Positions 30,908 through 42,263 of a stretch of DNA of 64,000 bases are shown one piece after another. The position numbers and the translations under genes are program-made. The first letter of the stretch is position 1, and each line of letters opens with the position of its first letter. This DNA comes from Asparagopsis taxiformis (lineage: Eukaryota; Rhodophyta; Florideophyceae; Bonnemaisoniales; Bonnemaisoniaceae), in assembly GCA_030407315.1 (NCBI GenBank), contig JALQPE010001959.1, positions 1 to 64,000 of the forward strand. Reading direction: 5' to 3'. The notes beneath the pieces were generated by a model, which was not told the origin of the DNA, made no database searches, and saw only the letters and a program-made list of their open reading frames with translations.

Positions 30908-33900
30908 ATGACACCTCCTAAACCTCCTTCCCCACCAATATCCACCTACCTTTCTCCCAGTTCACGCCGAAACCTTCCCGCAATCTCCACAGCAGCTATC
31001 CGATGGCGCATCCGCAACAATCGAAACCGCCAGTCTTCTACGTCCCGCGCATCCCCGCCGCCGTCTAGGACTTTTCCAGCCATTCCACTACCCCGGAAAA
31101 CATCGCAAAAAATCATATCCTGTCCGCCAAACATGGATACAGCGCGGTCGCTCTCGTCAGTATGAGTGATGCTGGAAAAACTACCATTCTCAAAGCACTC
31201 GGTGCAATGCCGCAGGTGTGGCACACATTCAATCAGGGAATCTGGTTTGTACAGCTTGGACACGATATCACTCCGTTCGCCTTCTTCAACAGACTGTAGA
31301 CACTTGTCCGACGTGTGTTCCCAGAGTTCTTGACCAGATTCATCCGACTCGTCGTTTCTGAAGACGGCTATGATCTCCTCATCAACGAGTTCGTTATCTT
31401 ATTGGCAGACAATAGCTTCTTGCTCATACTGGATGACGTATGGGACGTTAGTGACGCTGTGTATAACCTCGTCGGCACGATCTGCACAGCCGTTCGCGCA
31501 ATGCCTACCACATCGTTCAAAGTTCTCATATCGACCAGGGGTGAGAATGTCGGTCGCAAGCCCCTCCATGATGTGGCTGTCGATGTCAACAACGAACAGT
31601 CTGGGACGCACATTGCACAGCGCATTCTATGCCATCATGCAAACATATGTCACCCATTGGTTCATTGTCCGATGAAAATCGTCATGCAATGGATCAGATC
31701 ATCTGTATATGCGACGGTCTGCAGCTTGCACTCGCTATTGCCGAGGCTTCAATACCAAGGATGATGCAAAGCTCGGATGGATGCTGTCCGCAAAACGCGC
31801 TGGTATATTATTGGCAACACCAGCAGAATAACATAATGCGTCTGAGCAGGGGAAGAAATGTCAGGCAAAGGGGGTTCTACATGTCGCTTCAAACGAGTCT
31901 GCAAGTTTTGGAGAGCAAGTGGACTGTCGACAGCATCACTTTGCACCAAGTGTTCCATTCATTGTGTATTCTGCAGAAGCAGCAGTCAGTTCCTCTCACG
32001 ATCCTTGCAAGGCTGTGGCGACTTGAACTGGATATTGTTCAAGAGACGGTGCTCATGCTCTCTGAGAGTAACATTGCAACTGCGGTACGAGATGGCACTG
32101 ACCGTATCATCAGCCTGAGTTTGCATGACTTGGTCCATGATCGTAGCGTCAGTATGGCGAGCAAAGCAGACGGAACATATTTCTGGCACGCCAAACTCCT
32201 CGATGGACATCTCCCATTGTCTAAACGGACTGGTAATGACGACATATGTCGCGAGTGGAGGACTATTATTGACACCAATAAGTATATGCGCGACAATGTT
32301 GTGCGACATTTACTGAGGGCAACTCGTGCACCCGAGGCACTTAGTTTGTTGACAGATTATCAATGGATGCAGCAAGTCAACTCGAATGAACAGCGCATTG
32401 CTTTCCAAGCATTAATGTCTGATCTGCAGCTTCTCCGCAAACATATCAGCACCAAAGAACGTACAGTGGTTATGAAGTCGCTGATGAAGGATTTGGACAA
32501 TGTCGTTCAGACTATGAAACTGTGTGTGCCGGTTTGTATCTAGAATCGCAGTGAATGTGCGTTTCAACTATTCGGAAGGTTATCTTCCTTGCAGTCAAAA
32601 TCGACCGTTGTACAGAGAATTTTATGGAGCATTGAGCAATATGCTACTTGTCCGTGGGCACGGCCGGGGCCAGGAATGTTGCGAAGTGCGTCCTGGAAGT
32701 AGGCGAAAAGGTGGAAAGTATGGAATCGGGCCTGAACGATGAGGAGCTATTGATCGTGTTACCGTCGGAGAGGATTTTGGTTACCAGCTGTTACACTGGA
32801 ACCGAAAAATTTGCTCTCGTAGATCCAAAGCACCTACGCGTGGCAGCTGTTTGCGTCGACTGAGTGTCGGGAGAAATAATTGTTTGTAGGATGAGCGGAA
32901 AATTGCTGGTGTGGAAGAACAAGACACTGTCTCGAAGCTTCCAGATCAGCGGTATGGATATGGCGTTCGTCACGTGTGCCAAGCTAATCGAATCTGGAGA
33001 AGTGGTTGTCGGTATGACTTCTGGGTAGCTCTTCGTTGTCGACGTGGAAACAGGAGAGACAATGCGGATACTGTGCGGTCACAGTTCTCGCATCACGTCA
33101 CTTGTAACGGGATATCGTGCACATTTACTGGCGTCCAGTTCATCAGATCGAACAATGCGATTGTAGAATGTAGTTGCGGATGACCCAGTTGCGCATGTGT
33201 TCAAAAGGCATGAGGAGCGAGTCAATTGTGTTGCATTCAGGCCTACTAGACCGATGATTGCGTCTGGTTCGGACGATAAAACTGTTGGAATCTGGAATGT
33301 GGAGAAGAAGGAAGAAATGTGTTGGCCCCTCACTGAGGACGGAGATATTGTGCAAACCGTCGCTTTCAGTCCAGATGATACACGGGTGTTTTCTGGAGGA
33401 CGTTGCGCTGTTTATGTGAGGGATATAAGCGACCCTCTGCATATCTCGCAAACACGAGTGTAGGGAGACAAGACGATGACAAACGTGAAATCGCTTTACG
33501 TGAATTGGGATGGGAGCAAATTATTTGCAGGTGGAGAGGAAGAAGTTTTCGTATGGAAGACGCAAGCTGCAAAAGACAGCTCATTGGATAGTGCTAGAAT
33601 CACGAGTTGTTCACCTCTCACGTCAGCCCGACAAGTTGCCGTCTCTGGTGATGATGCCACAATAGCCATCCTCAAAGACTGTTCGGTAGAAGTTCGAAGT
33701 GTAGATAGAGTGTTGAATGGTATGCTTTCGGCTCCTCCCTCAATGTTGGCCATATCATTAGTGTATCAGACAAACAAAAGTCAATTATACTGGAGCATCA
33801 AGGAACGAAATGGGTTGCCAACGGGCAGAAATTTGGGCTAGGACGTATCAGTGCCATGGATGAAACCAAAATCGGTCGATTCCTCACTACCAGCAATAGA

Positions 33901-34323
33901 CAGCACTGCGGGCAATGTGAGTTGCAAGAAAATGAGGTTTGGGATCTTGCATCGGGAGCGCCACATGGAAAGTATACCAACGAAGATCACACGGCTAGAA
34001 ATACAGTTATCCTCGGACACAAATCGCTGCTCATCCATATCTCCGAATACTCTGAAACCAGCACCAGCACACATCCCGAGCGCCATCTCCTCGGCTCCTT
34101 CGAGCATGCACGCTGGAAGAAACGATACAACCACGTCACACGCCGGCTATGGACGCTAGAAGCGAACGACGCGTTACACTTTGTCGATCTCATTCTGCAA
34201 GACACCGCACGTCGCCACACGCCCAGACCACGCCAACCGCTCTGCGCAGCGACCGCGCTTGCGCGTGTTTACCAACCACGCCAGGGCGGACAAGCACACG
34301 CTAGCGGCGCGGATCCACGGTAG
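30908..34323 (+). pseudogene. NB-ARC–WD40 (STAND) pseudogene
   Basis: A broken paralog of the next gene, on the same strand. Pieces in order: N-terminal Pro-rich MTPPKPPSPP; P-loop SMSDAGKTTI (first Gly lost); Walker B FLLILDDVWDV; a GLQLALAIA segment at the GLPLA position; SLSLHDLVHD (MHD-like); NKYMRDNVVRHLL; GRLSSLQSKS; then WD40 pieces (ASGSDDKTVGIWNVE) in several frames; and a tail, RLWTLEANDALHFVDL, matching the intact protein's end. At least six frame changes and several stops. The longest open stretch is 31629-32543. Confidence 0.8.
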
Positions 34324-34517
34324 TCGAATCAGCCGCGTAACTGTTACATCGACCATCGCAAACGTCATAGCGCGACAAAGCACCAGCCAATAAAGCCGTC
34401 CTGTTTCTTGGGTTCACACTGCACCACCCAACTAGGGTTACCAAAAAATCGCCATCCAGAAAACCCAACCATCGTACCGACCACCACCACGGTCCGCGCA
34501 ACCTCATCGATGTCTCG

Positions 34518-37500
34518 ATGCCAGGCTCCGCGCCAACGCACACAAATCTCCCCGACGCGCCGCGCGCGCTGCTCTCCTTCGGCGCGTCGACGCCGGAGCG
34601 GAGCGCGATGCGCCATCTACTGCAGCGCACAAACGCGGTCGCTCTGTCGGGTCCGAGCGGCGTGGGAAAGACAACCATTCTGCATGCGGTTGCGTCACGC
34701 GCGGAGATCCGCGCGCATTTCCCCGACGCGATCTACATCTTCCATTGTCGCGGGCGTCTACTCTCGTCGCTCATCCGCCAGTTGGTGCAATTTGCGACCC
34801 GTGTAGCCGACGCAGACTTTGTGCACGCCTTCCGCGCCGGCATGCTCGACCATGCGACGCGTCGCGAGACCGTGCTATCCCTCGTGCAGTTTCTGCAGCG
34901 CCGACGCATGCTGCTGATATTCGACGACGTCGCGCACGCCGAGAGGGACGATGTCGCGCTGCTGTTTGATATGATCCTCGCGGCTGTCGGCGCCGTGCAG
35001 TATTCGTCCGTGAAGATCCTGTATGCGACGCTTGCGGGGGATGCACCCCCCGCGGGTGCGACCGTGCAGTTGCGCGCGTTGAAGACCGCTGATGCGGATG
35101 ATTGGCGTATGTTGAGTTGGTACGCCGCAGATTCGCCGACGTCTGTGGATCGCCATGCCTTTGATGATGTGCTGCGTAGATGCGACGGGCTGCCGTTGGC
35201 GCTGTGTGTGGCGGGCACCGCGGTGCGTCATCGGCGTAATCGCAGAAAACGCTCCAGTTGTACCGCGTGGGAGTGGTATTCGTTGAAGATGGCCGAGAGT
35301 ATTCGCGTCATTCAGAGCGATTTTCCACATTCCCGCGCCCTTTGTGCCGCGGTGGCGATTGCGGTGGAGGGCCTTATGGAGCGCTGGCAGGTCACTTCGA
35401 TTGATTCCAATCAGGTGTTTCGGTCCCTGTGCGTCATGCCGCCCTCGTTGACTATGCCCGTGCAGGCCTTGGCGAGAATGTGGAATTTGTCCCATAGGGA
35501 TGCTGATAATATTGTGCAGTTGTTGCGCCAGACACGATTGGTGTCGGTGCAAACGATTTGTGCGTATGAATGTGTTACTGTGCATGCGTTGACTTTTGAT
35601 ATCTGTGTGCATCTTGTGCAGCTGCAGAATGAGTCGGTCAAATGGCATGAGCGCTTGATTAAAGCCTATGCAGATCAATGTTTGGGAAAGGCTGTGCTGC
35701 ATGATCGTCATGTTCGTCCGTGGTGGGATGTCAATTCGGCTGATATGTATATACATGATAATCTTGTGCGACATTTGCTCGCTGCACGACGCATCGATGA
35801 AGCACTGGAGTTGTTGATGGATTATAGATGGATTCAACGCATCAACGATGACGACAATCGAATACCGTTTCAAGACGTCGTGTCTGATCTCCAACTTTTG
35901 CAAACACATCTCACACGGCACCATCCACTTACGCACGCACGAAACATTATACTCGATCTGAGAATCATTGTGCAGAACATGGAACTTTGCATAGCGGCTT
36001 GTTTAAAGAACAGAAAGGAATGTACATATCAACTGTATGGTCGTCTATCATCGATCCAGAGTCGGTCCAAACTGATACAAAGCTTAATATGGAGTATTGA
36101 ACGGTACGCAACACGTCCGTGGGCACGACCAGCAGCCGGTATATTGAACTGTGTTGGTAGCAATCTAGATCGCGTGATTCAGAGAGGAAATGTGCGCTGC
36201 ATGGAGAATGGATTGGAAATCGGTGAATTATTGCTCGGCCTTGAAGATGGTCGTTTGATTGCCATCAGTGTGGACAATGGATGGGTTCGATGGCGACTTG
36301 CATCCAATGTGAATTATCCAACGATCGCCATATGCACGGACGGAAAGTCTGCAATATACGCGTGCAGTGGCAACGGGCGCGTCACAGTTTGGGAGCATTA
36401 TCGCTATGTGCGATACTTTGACGTTGCGCAGTTGAACGATGCTGTGATCACGTGCATGAAACTGATGGAGAATGAGCACGCAGTGATTGGACTGAGCTCG
36501 GGTCGATTACTGGAGGTTGATGTGCAAACGGGCACGAACATCAAGCAAATTGATGCGCATGAGAAACCGATTACATCGCTGGAATGCACGTCGGATCTAA
36601 AGGTTATTTCAAGCTCAGACGACTGCACGGCGCGAATATGGGATTTGAAAATGAACCAACCAAAGGCGGTGGTGCTGAATGGACATAGCAAACGTGTGAA
36701 TGACGTTGCGATAAATGATCGACAGGTGGTTGCCACCGTGTCGGATGACAAGCATGTGCGCTTGTGGAAGGCATCGTCCGGACGCGAAGTGGGCTCGCCG
36801 TTGGTCGGGCATCGATCGGGTGTGAATTGTGCGCTGTTTAGTGGAGATGGGGATCGGTTGTTCTCGGGTAGTCATGATGAGATTCGTGTGTGGCAAATGG
36901 AAAGTTGGGGTGGGTGTAGTGGTGTGGTGTTTACATTTCGGGATGCGGATATGAAACGGGTGAAATTACTACAACTTGGTGTGCGAGAAGCGCGGATTTA
37001 TGAATTTGGAGGCTGTGTGGAACTTTTCGCGGCGGGGGAACGATGCATGGTGGTGTGGAATTTGGAGGAGAAGGGTGTGTCGAGTAGGTCATTTGCAGCA
37101 GGAACGAGTAGTTTTGCGGTGTCCGGGGACGAGAAGACGGTTGCATTGGCGCACTCGAAAACAATCCAACTGGAGGAGGGTTTGGGCTGGACGCATGAGA
37201 ACAGGCGCATGAAGAAGAATAAGATGATCTTCCGAGTTCCGGTGGGCGATCGGAAGCGAATATGCGGATTGGCGGTTTCGAATGACCGCTCGTGGGTGGC
37301 GTATTTCAACAAGGAGTTTGTGATCACTGTGGTGGACATGTCGACCAAACTGGTGGTGTATCAGCACCAATGGCTGAAAACTTGGCTGGAAAGGGAGAAT
37401 TATCGCGGCGGGAAACGTATCTACATCAGTGTGACGATGGGATTCGACGTCAATGCGAGCCATCTCAACGCGGAAATACGCATGTTCAACTCGACGAACG

Positions 37501-37856
37501 GCTCGGAAATCGGCAAGCAGATTGTGTGCGACGTGCGCGGCGGCTCGTTGATCGCGTCCTCGGACGAGGACGATATTGTGGGAACGATTCGGGAGATCGA
37601 AGAGCGTGAGATTGCAGTGCTATTCTGCACGAGTGAATTGCAGCACGGACTCGATGTGGAATTCGAAGACGCTCACACACGCTGTTCACTAGGCGGATTG
37701 GAACGCGTGCCGCGCTCAACATACTTCAACACCCAGCTTGGTCACTTGTGGATTCTCAACCAAGATTACACACTACATCGCATCGATCTCGTCACGCGCG
37801 ATTCGCAGCTCGCCAGTGCGCGCACCGCGCGTCCTTCGCTACCGTCGCTTAGCTGA
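34518..37856 (+). CDS. NB-ARC–WD40 STAND NTPase
   Basis: A 1,112-codon intact ORF from ATG 34518. The NB-ARC ATPase has P-loop GPSGVGKTT (45-53), Walker B LLIFDD (132-137) and GLPLA (224-228). A winged-helix/MHD-like segment has VTVHALTFD (353-361) and MYIHDNLVRHLL. A helical spacer precedes a WD40 region from about residue 590 to the end (ARIWDLKMN, VRLWKASSG, IRVWQMES, MVVWNLEEK). This is the APAF1-like STAND architecture, in which a WD40 sensor controls nucleotide-dependent oligomerisation. No N-terminal effector domain (CARD, TIR, coiled coil) is seen before the P-loop, so output must come from a partner or an unrecognised short N-terminus. A decayed paralog lies directly upstream; a Sel1 gene converges 156 bp downstream. 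Confidence 0.9.
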   Translation: MPGSAPTHTNLPDAPRALLSFGASTPERSAMRHLLQRTNAVALSGPSGVGKTTILHAVASRAEIRAHFPDAIYIFHCRGRLLSSLIRQLVQFATRVADADFVHAFRAGMLDHATRRETVLSLVQFLQRRRMLLIFDDVAHAERDDVALLFDMILAAVGAVQYSSVKILYATLAGDAPPAGATVQLRALKTADADDWRMLSWYAADSPTSVDRHAFDDVLRRCDGLPLALCVAGTAVRHRRNRRKRSSCTAWEWYSLKMAESIRVIQSDFPHSRALCAAVAIAVEGLMERWQVTSIDSNQVFRSLCVMPPSLTMPVQALARMWNLSHRDADNIVQLLRQTRLVSVQTICAYECVTVHALTFDICVHLVQLQNESVKWHERLIKAYADQCLGKAVLHDRHVRPWWDVNSADMYIHDNLVRHLLAARRIDEALELLMDYRWIQRINDDDNRIPFQDVVSDLQLLQTHLTRHHPLTHARNIILDLRIIVQNMELCIAACLKNRKECTYQLYGRLSSIQSRSKLIQSLIWSIERYATRPWARPAAGILNCVGSNLDRVIQRGNVRCMENGLEIGELLLGLEDGRLIAISVDNGWVRWRLASNVNYPTIAICTDGKSAIYACSGNGRVTVWEHYRYVRYFDVAQLNDAVITCMKLMENEHAVIGLSSGRLLEVDVQTGTNIKQIDAHEKPITSLECTSDLKVISSSDDCTARIWDLKMNQPKAVVLNGHSKRVNDVAINDRQVVATVSDDKHVRLWKASSGREVGSPLVGHRSGVNCALFSGDGDRLFSGSHDEIRVWQMESWGGCSGVVFTFRDADMKRVKLLQLGVREARIYEFGGCVELFAAGERCMVVWNLEEKGVSSRSFAAGTSSFAVSGDEKTVALAHSKTIQLEEGLGWTHENRRMKKNKMIFRVPVGDRKRICGLAVSNDRSWVAYFNKEFVITVVDMSTKLVVYQHQWLKTWLERENYRGGKRIYISVTMGFDVNASHLNAEIRMFNSTNGSEIGKQIVCDVRGGSLIASSDEDDIVGTIREIEEREIAVLFCTSELQHGLDVEFEDAHTRCSLGGLERVPRSTYFNTQLGHLWILNQDYTLHRIDLVTRDSQLASARTARPSLPSLS

Positions 37857-38012
37857 CCGAGTCTTTCTCTTGCGATGGCGTGTATGTTTCCGACACGCAG
37901 CCAGACATCTTGTGACCGAATGGGCGTCGACTGCAAGTCGGATCGCTTGCGACGGCGAATGGATGCGTTGAAATAATTACCGATTTTCAATCGTGTCACG
38001 ACAAACTGTACA

Positions 38013-41000
38013 CTAGTCCGACAAACTATCACTTACTAAACACACCATCGAGTCCTCGTCGTCGGACGACGACACCACCCAACTCGTCGACGATCTGCAA
38101 AAATACGACGACCGATCGCTCGAGCACTCCTGATCCACAGCTCGCCGATACAGATCTGCAGCGCGCGCAACGTCGGTCTCCCCGTCCACGCCGGCGCTCA
38201 AAATGTCCGCGAGAGCGAACAGACTTCTCGCGCGACTGCCCGCCCGCAGTTGCATTTCGTAGACGCGCACGGCGAGTGCGACGTCCTTGCGTACCAGCGG
38301 CGAGCCCGTCGTCAAACCGGCCGCTAGATCCGCCAATCGCTCGCCCTCGTCCGCATCGACGATTCTCGCGCATAGCGCCATGGCGCGTTCCACGTCGCGC
38401 TTCACGACGCCCATGCCGCCGACGAGTATCGACGCCGCGAGAAGCATCGCGTCCAAGTGGTTGCGCGCCATGCATAGCTCGCAGATCTGTAGCGCGACCG
38501 CGTCGTCTCTCAGGATGTCGTCGGTGCCTTTGGCGAGGTCGGTGGCTAGGTTGATTACCGCTTCGCAGTTCATTCCTTGTTGAATGTATCTTTCCAAAAA
38601 TGCCATCCCCCCCGCCACGTCCTTCTCCGTCTCCCCGGTCCCGCAGAGCATGTATTCGGCGCAGAGAAGCATCGCGTCGAGGTGGTTGCGTTTCTCGATG
38701 CACATCTTGCATAATCGAATGGCGAGTGAAACGTCTCGCTCGACCACGTAGACCCCCTCGCCGATTCGTCGTGCAAGAGATGTCACTGCATCGCATCGGC
38801 CGCTTTCGTCGATGTATCTTTCGCATAATTGCACCGCTCGGTTCACGTCCCTGTCGACATCTTCAGATCGTGTCAGTGAAAATTCAGCAACTGCTATCAT
38901 TGCATCGATGTCATTTCCTTTGTCCATGCACATTTGTGTCAGTTTCCTCGCCAGCAACAGGTTTCTCCGCGCGGTGGATATGCCACTTGCGATGCGTTTG
39001 CCGAGTTGAATCACAGTCGATCTATTGCCCGTGCATTCGATGTATCGCGCGCAGAGCTCAATGCCGCGCTTCTCGTCCGCGTCGTCCATGTCCTCCTTGG
39101 TCAGCAAGATGTGCGCAAGCATCATTGCCGACGACGCGTCGAAACAACGCACCTTTAGACACATTTCGCATAGCTCGATTGCACCCGCAACGTCCTTTGT
39201 CATGTTGCAACCGCCGGTGGCTAGTAGTTTGGCAAGCCGGAGCGCTTTCTTGAGCACACCGTTGGAATTTAGATACGATTCGCACAACGCGATTACGCGA
39301 TCCATATCCCTCTCCGCTTCCTCGAACAGCAACACATAGGCGAGACACAGCTTTGAATACACACTGTTGCGTTTCTCGACACTTTTTTCGCACAGCCGTT
39401 TGGCAAGCGGTACATTTCTCGCGATGACACCACATCCGCTCGCAATTTCTCTGCCCAAATCGACGATAAAATCACAGTTGAAATTCCATTCGAATATGTT
39501 GCCGCACATTTCTTCAACGCGACCAACATGCTCCTCGCCCCCGTTCCTTCTGTTCAACAATGTTCGCGCATACTCGCAAATCACGCCCTGATCATTCGTC
39601 CCGTCGATGCACCTCTCGTAGATCCGAGATGCCAGAGCTGCATTTTTCTTCATTCTCGACGAGCCACATGTCAATTCTCGCACAAGACGAAGCAGTACTC
39701 GAAGACAGTTACTGTTCCGATTCGTGTCGATGTATCGTTCGCAAAGTTGAACGATACGATCCGTGTCGCTTGAATTTTCCGAAACAAGCACTGTCACCAG
39801 ACCAAACATAGCCCCCTGGTCGTTTTCCTTCTCGATGCACAGTTGGTACAGTTTAATCGCCAACGAAACGTCCTTCGTCATCCCTGACGAACCCCGGAAA
39901 AGCTTTCGTGCAAGACACGTCACAGACGCACAACTTCTCTGCTCGCCGATGTAACTCTCGCACAAGTCCAACACACGACCCGCATCCTTTGCGACATCAG
40001 GCGCCCCCGCGGCAAACATGCGTGCAAGACATATCATAGCCTTGGGATGGTTCCACATCTCGATGCAGATCTCGTACAGCTGAATTGCAAGACGCACATC
40101 TTTCGCAACACCTGCCGTGCCACTGGCCGTCCTTCGCGCGAAGAATAACACCCGTTGACAATCGCTGGTGCCAATGATGGAGCTCCGGCTCAGTTTCAGC
40201 ACGCGATCAATGTCTCGTTCAACGCCTGGAATTGGAGTGGCAATAAATTCGGCGAGAACAATCATCGCATGTGGATCGTTTTTCCTCTCGATGCACATCT
40301 CGCAAAGTTGTACCGCAAGCGCTGCATCTTGTTGAATGCCGCCTATTCCGAATGCAATGTCTCTAACAAGGTCCAGAACATCGTCGCAATCATTTTGTTC
40401 ATCCACACATTGTTGAAGAAGCTGCGCTGCGCGATCGGTGTCCCTCTTGACGTTTTCCACCCCATGTAATAGAATTTCTGCAAGATGAAGCATGGCCTGT
40501 GCATGCTTCTTTTTGTCGATGCATAGCTGGAATAATCGCATCGACAGCGGCACATTGGCTTTTATTTCAGACGTGCCGTAATGCAGGTAATCAGCAAGAT
40601 CTGTCACCTCTTCACAGTTATCGGCCACATCGATGTACTGTTCACATAGCTTCTCAACTCGCGCATCGTCGCGCTCAAGCGCTTGGCGCCTTTCTACGAG
40701 AAGCGTTGCAAGGGCAATCATAGATTGGCAATCTTGGACCTTTTCGATGCACAGTTGGTAGATTTTAGCCGCCAACGGTACGTTTGTCTGCATAGGCAAT
40801 GGAAGCCCATATCGTGTTACAACGGCTATATCCCTCGCTAGCGTCGTTACACGACCTGCATAACCGGTCTTGTCGAGAATAGTTTCGCACAGCGCAAGTA
40901 GACGAGCTTGGTCAGCCGTAATGCTTGGTTCGGCCGATGCAAGAAGTCGCGCGAGCGCGATCATGGCGTCTATATCGTTTTTCTTTTCAATACACAGTTG

Positions 41001-42263
41001 ATACAAGCGCATGGCAAATTGCACGTCCTTGGCCATGAAACCATTTCCCGCCGCGAGTGTATTGGCGAGGTCCACGACATCGTCACAATCGGAATCGGAG
41101 TTATTTTCAATGCTGCTCTCGCACAGTTGTAAAGCGCGCGAAAGGTCCTTACCAGAGTGTGCGGGTTGAGCGATGAACATGTGGGCGAGTGAAATCATAG
41201 CGAATGGACTGTTTGCCTTGTCGATGCACACTTGGTATATTCGTACTGCAAGTTGCCAATCGCCGTCTAGATAGGAATTCCTGTTGACCAGGGAGCGTGC
41301 AAAATGCACAGTGTCATGGCTATTGGATGTTTGCTCGATGTAGTTTTCGAGTAATTGCATGCCGTGATCAACGTCGTAGAGATGGTGCGGCGCTGAGAGA
41401 TGAATTTTACCGAGAACATGCAGCGCAAAGGGAATGTTCCATCTATCGATACACATTTGACACAAGCGAATTGCAAGCGGAATATCGAGAGGAACATGGC
41501 CTAGACCATTTGCTAATGCTGAAGCAAGCTTGGTGACCTCGAGCGCGCCATACTGGCTGTTATCCACGCAGGTTTGACATAATTGGACGGCGTGATCGAC
41601 ATCCCTCGCGGGCGCGAGGTCGGAAAGAAGGAGCTGTGCGGCGGCGATCATTGCCTGACAATTTGCATCCTCCTCGATACAGCGTTGGTAGAGCCGCAAA
41701 GCGCGCTGCACATCTCTCGGCACACCGAATATACCGGTTTGAAGTATGCCCGCCAGCAGGAACATAGCCTCGTAACAATCCCTGTCCACACACGTCTCGT
41801 ACAATCGCACAGCGCGAAAATGATCACGCGAAATCACGGAAGGCGAAAGCAACAACGACGCGAGACGAAGCATCGCGGGGACATTGTCCTGCTGGTCGAT
41901 ACACAATTGATAAAGCTGCACGGCGCGCGCTTCATCGGCGGCGGCGTCGAACAAGCCAGTGCGCAGAATCTCGGCAAGGTCGAACATAGCGGGCTGCGTG
42001 TACCCCTCGGCGATGCAGCGTTCTAACAAGGCGACAGCGCGATTGGCGTCGGGTCGGAACGGAAAATTACCGGTGCATAACAAAGCAAGTGTATACATCG
42101 CGCGCACATTGGCCTCCTCGTCGATACTTCTCTCCAGCATACACACGGCGGCGGTCGGGTCCATACCGAATTCCAGCTGCTCTTCGGGCGGGGCGCGCCC
42201 GGCGAGATAGGTCGCGACGGTCAGCATGGCGCGATGCGGTCGCAAGCGTCGACGGGTGTGCAT
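38013..42263 (-). CDS. Large Sel1-like repeat protein
   Basis: A 1,416-codon intact ORF from ATG 42263 (MHTRRRLRPHRAML). Nearly the whole length is about 35 Sel1-like/TPR-related repeats of ~38-40 residues, recognisable by A-V-x-L-Y-x-x-C-I-[DE]-x-x-N...A-M-x-x-L-A-x-x-L. Examples are AVQLYQLCIDQQDNVPAMLRLA and AIKLYQLCIEKENDQGAMFGL. The tail is acidic and serine-rich (SSSDDEDSMVC). Sel1 arrays form alpha-solenoids for protein-protein interaction; no catalytic or membrane segment is seen. It converges with the NB-ARC–WD40 gene and is divergent to a second Sel1 gene. The C-terminal ~45 residues are non-repetitive. Confidence 0.85.
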   Translation of the reverse strand: MHTRRRLRPHRAMLTVATYLAGRAPPEEQLEFGMDPTAAVCMLERSIDEEANVRAMYTLALLCTGNFPFRPDANRAVALLERCIAEGYTQPAMFDLAEILRTGLFDAAADEARAVQLYQLCIDQQDNVPAMLRLASLLLSPSVISRDHFRAVRLYETCVDRDCYEAMFLLAGILQTGIFGVPRDVQRALRLYQRCIEEDANCQAMIAAAQLLLSDLAPARDVDHAVQLCQTCVDNSQYGALEVTKLASALANGLGHVPLDIPLAIRLCQMCIDRWNIPFALHVLGKIHLSAPHHLYDVDHGMQLLENYIEQTSNSHDTVHFARSLVNRNSYLDGDWQLAVRIYQVCIDKANSPFAMISLAHMFIAQPAHSGKDLSRALQLCESSIENNSDSDCDDVVDLANTLAAGNGFMAKDVQFAMRLYQLCIEKKNDIDAMIALARLLASAEPSITADQARLLALCETILDKTGYAGRVTTLARDIAVVTRYGLPLPMQTNVPLAAKIYQLCIEKVQDCQSMIALATLLVERRQALERDDARVEKLCEQYIDVADNCEEVTDLADYLHYGTSEIKANVPLSMRLFQLCIDKKKHAQAMLHLAEILLHGVENVKRDTDRAAQLLQQCVDEQNDCDDVLDLVRDIAFGIGGIQQDAALAVQLCEMCIERKNDPHAMIVLAEFIATPIPGVERDIDRVLKLSRSSIIGTSDCQRVLFFARRTASGTAGVAKDVRLAIQLYEICIEMWNHPKAMICLARMFAAGAPDVAKDAGRVLDLCESYIGEQRSCASVTCLARKLFRGSSGMTKDVSLAIKLYQLCIEKENDQGAMFGLVTVLVSENSSDTDRIVQLCERYIDTNRNSNCLRVLLRLVRELTCGSSRMKKNAALASRIYERCIDGTNDQGVICEYARTLLNRRNGGEEHVGRVEEMCGNIFEWNFNCDFIVDLGREIASGCGVIARNVPLAKRLCEKSVEKRNSVYSKLCLAYVLLFEEAERDMDRVIALCESYLNSNGVLKKALRLAKLLATGGCNMTKDVAGAIELCEMCLKVRCFDASSAMMLAHILLTKEDMDDADEKRGIELCARYIECTGNRSTVIQLGKRIASGISTARRNLLLARKLTQMCMDKGNDIDAMIAVAEFSLTRSEDVDRDVNRAVQLCERYIDESGRCDAVTSLARRIGEGVYVVERDVSLAIRLCKMCIEKRNHLDAMLLCAEYMLCGTGETEKDVAGGMAFLERYIQQGMNCEAVINLATDLAKGTDDILRDDAVALQICELCMARNHLDAMLLAASILVGGMGVVKRDVERAMALCARIVDADEGERLADLAAGLTTGSPLVRKDVALAVRVYEMQLRAGSRARSLFALADILSAGVDGETDVARAADLYRRAVDQECSSDRSSYFCRSSTSWVVSSSDDEDSMVCLVSDSLSD

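Noticed and set aside
34875..35936. 353-codon minus-strand ORF
   Set aside because: Shadow of the intact NB-ARC–WD40 gene; His/Arg/Ser-rich with no motifs.
38029..38826. 265-codon minus-strand ORF in a second frame
   Set aside because: Arg-rich shadow of the Sel1-repeat gene in GC-rich sequence.
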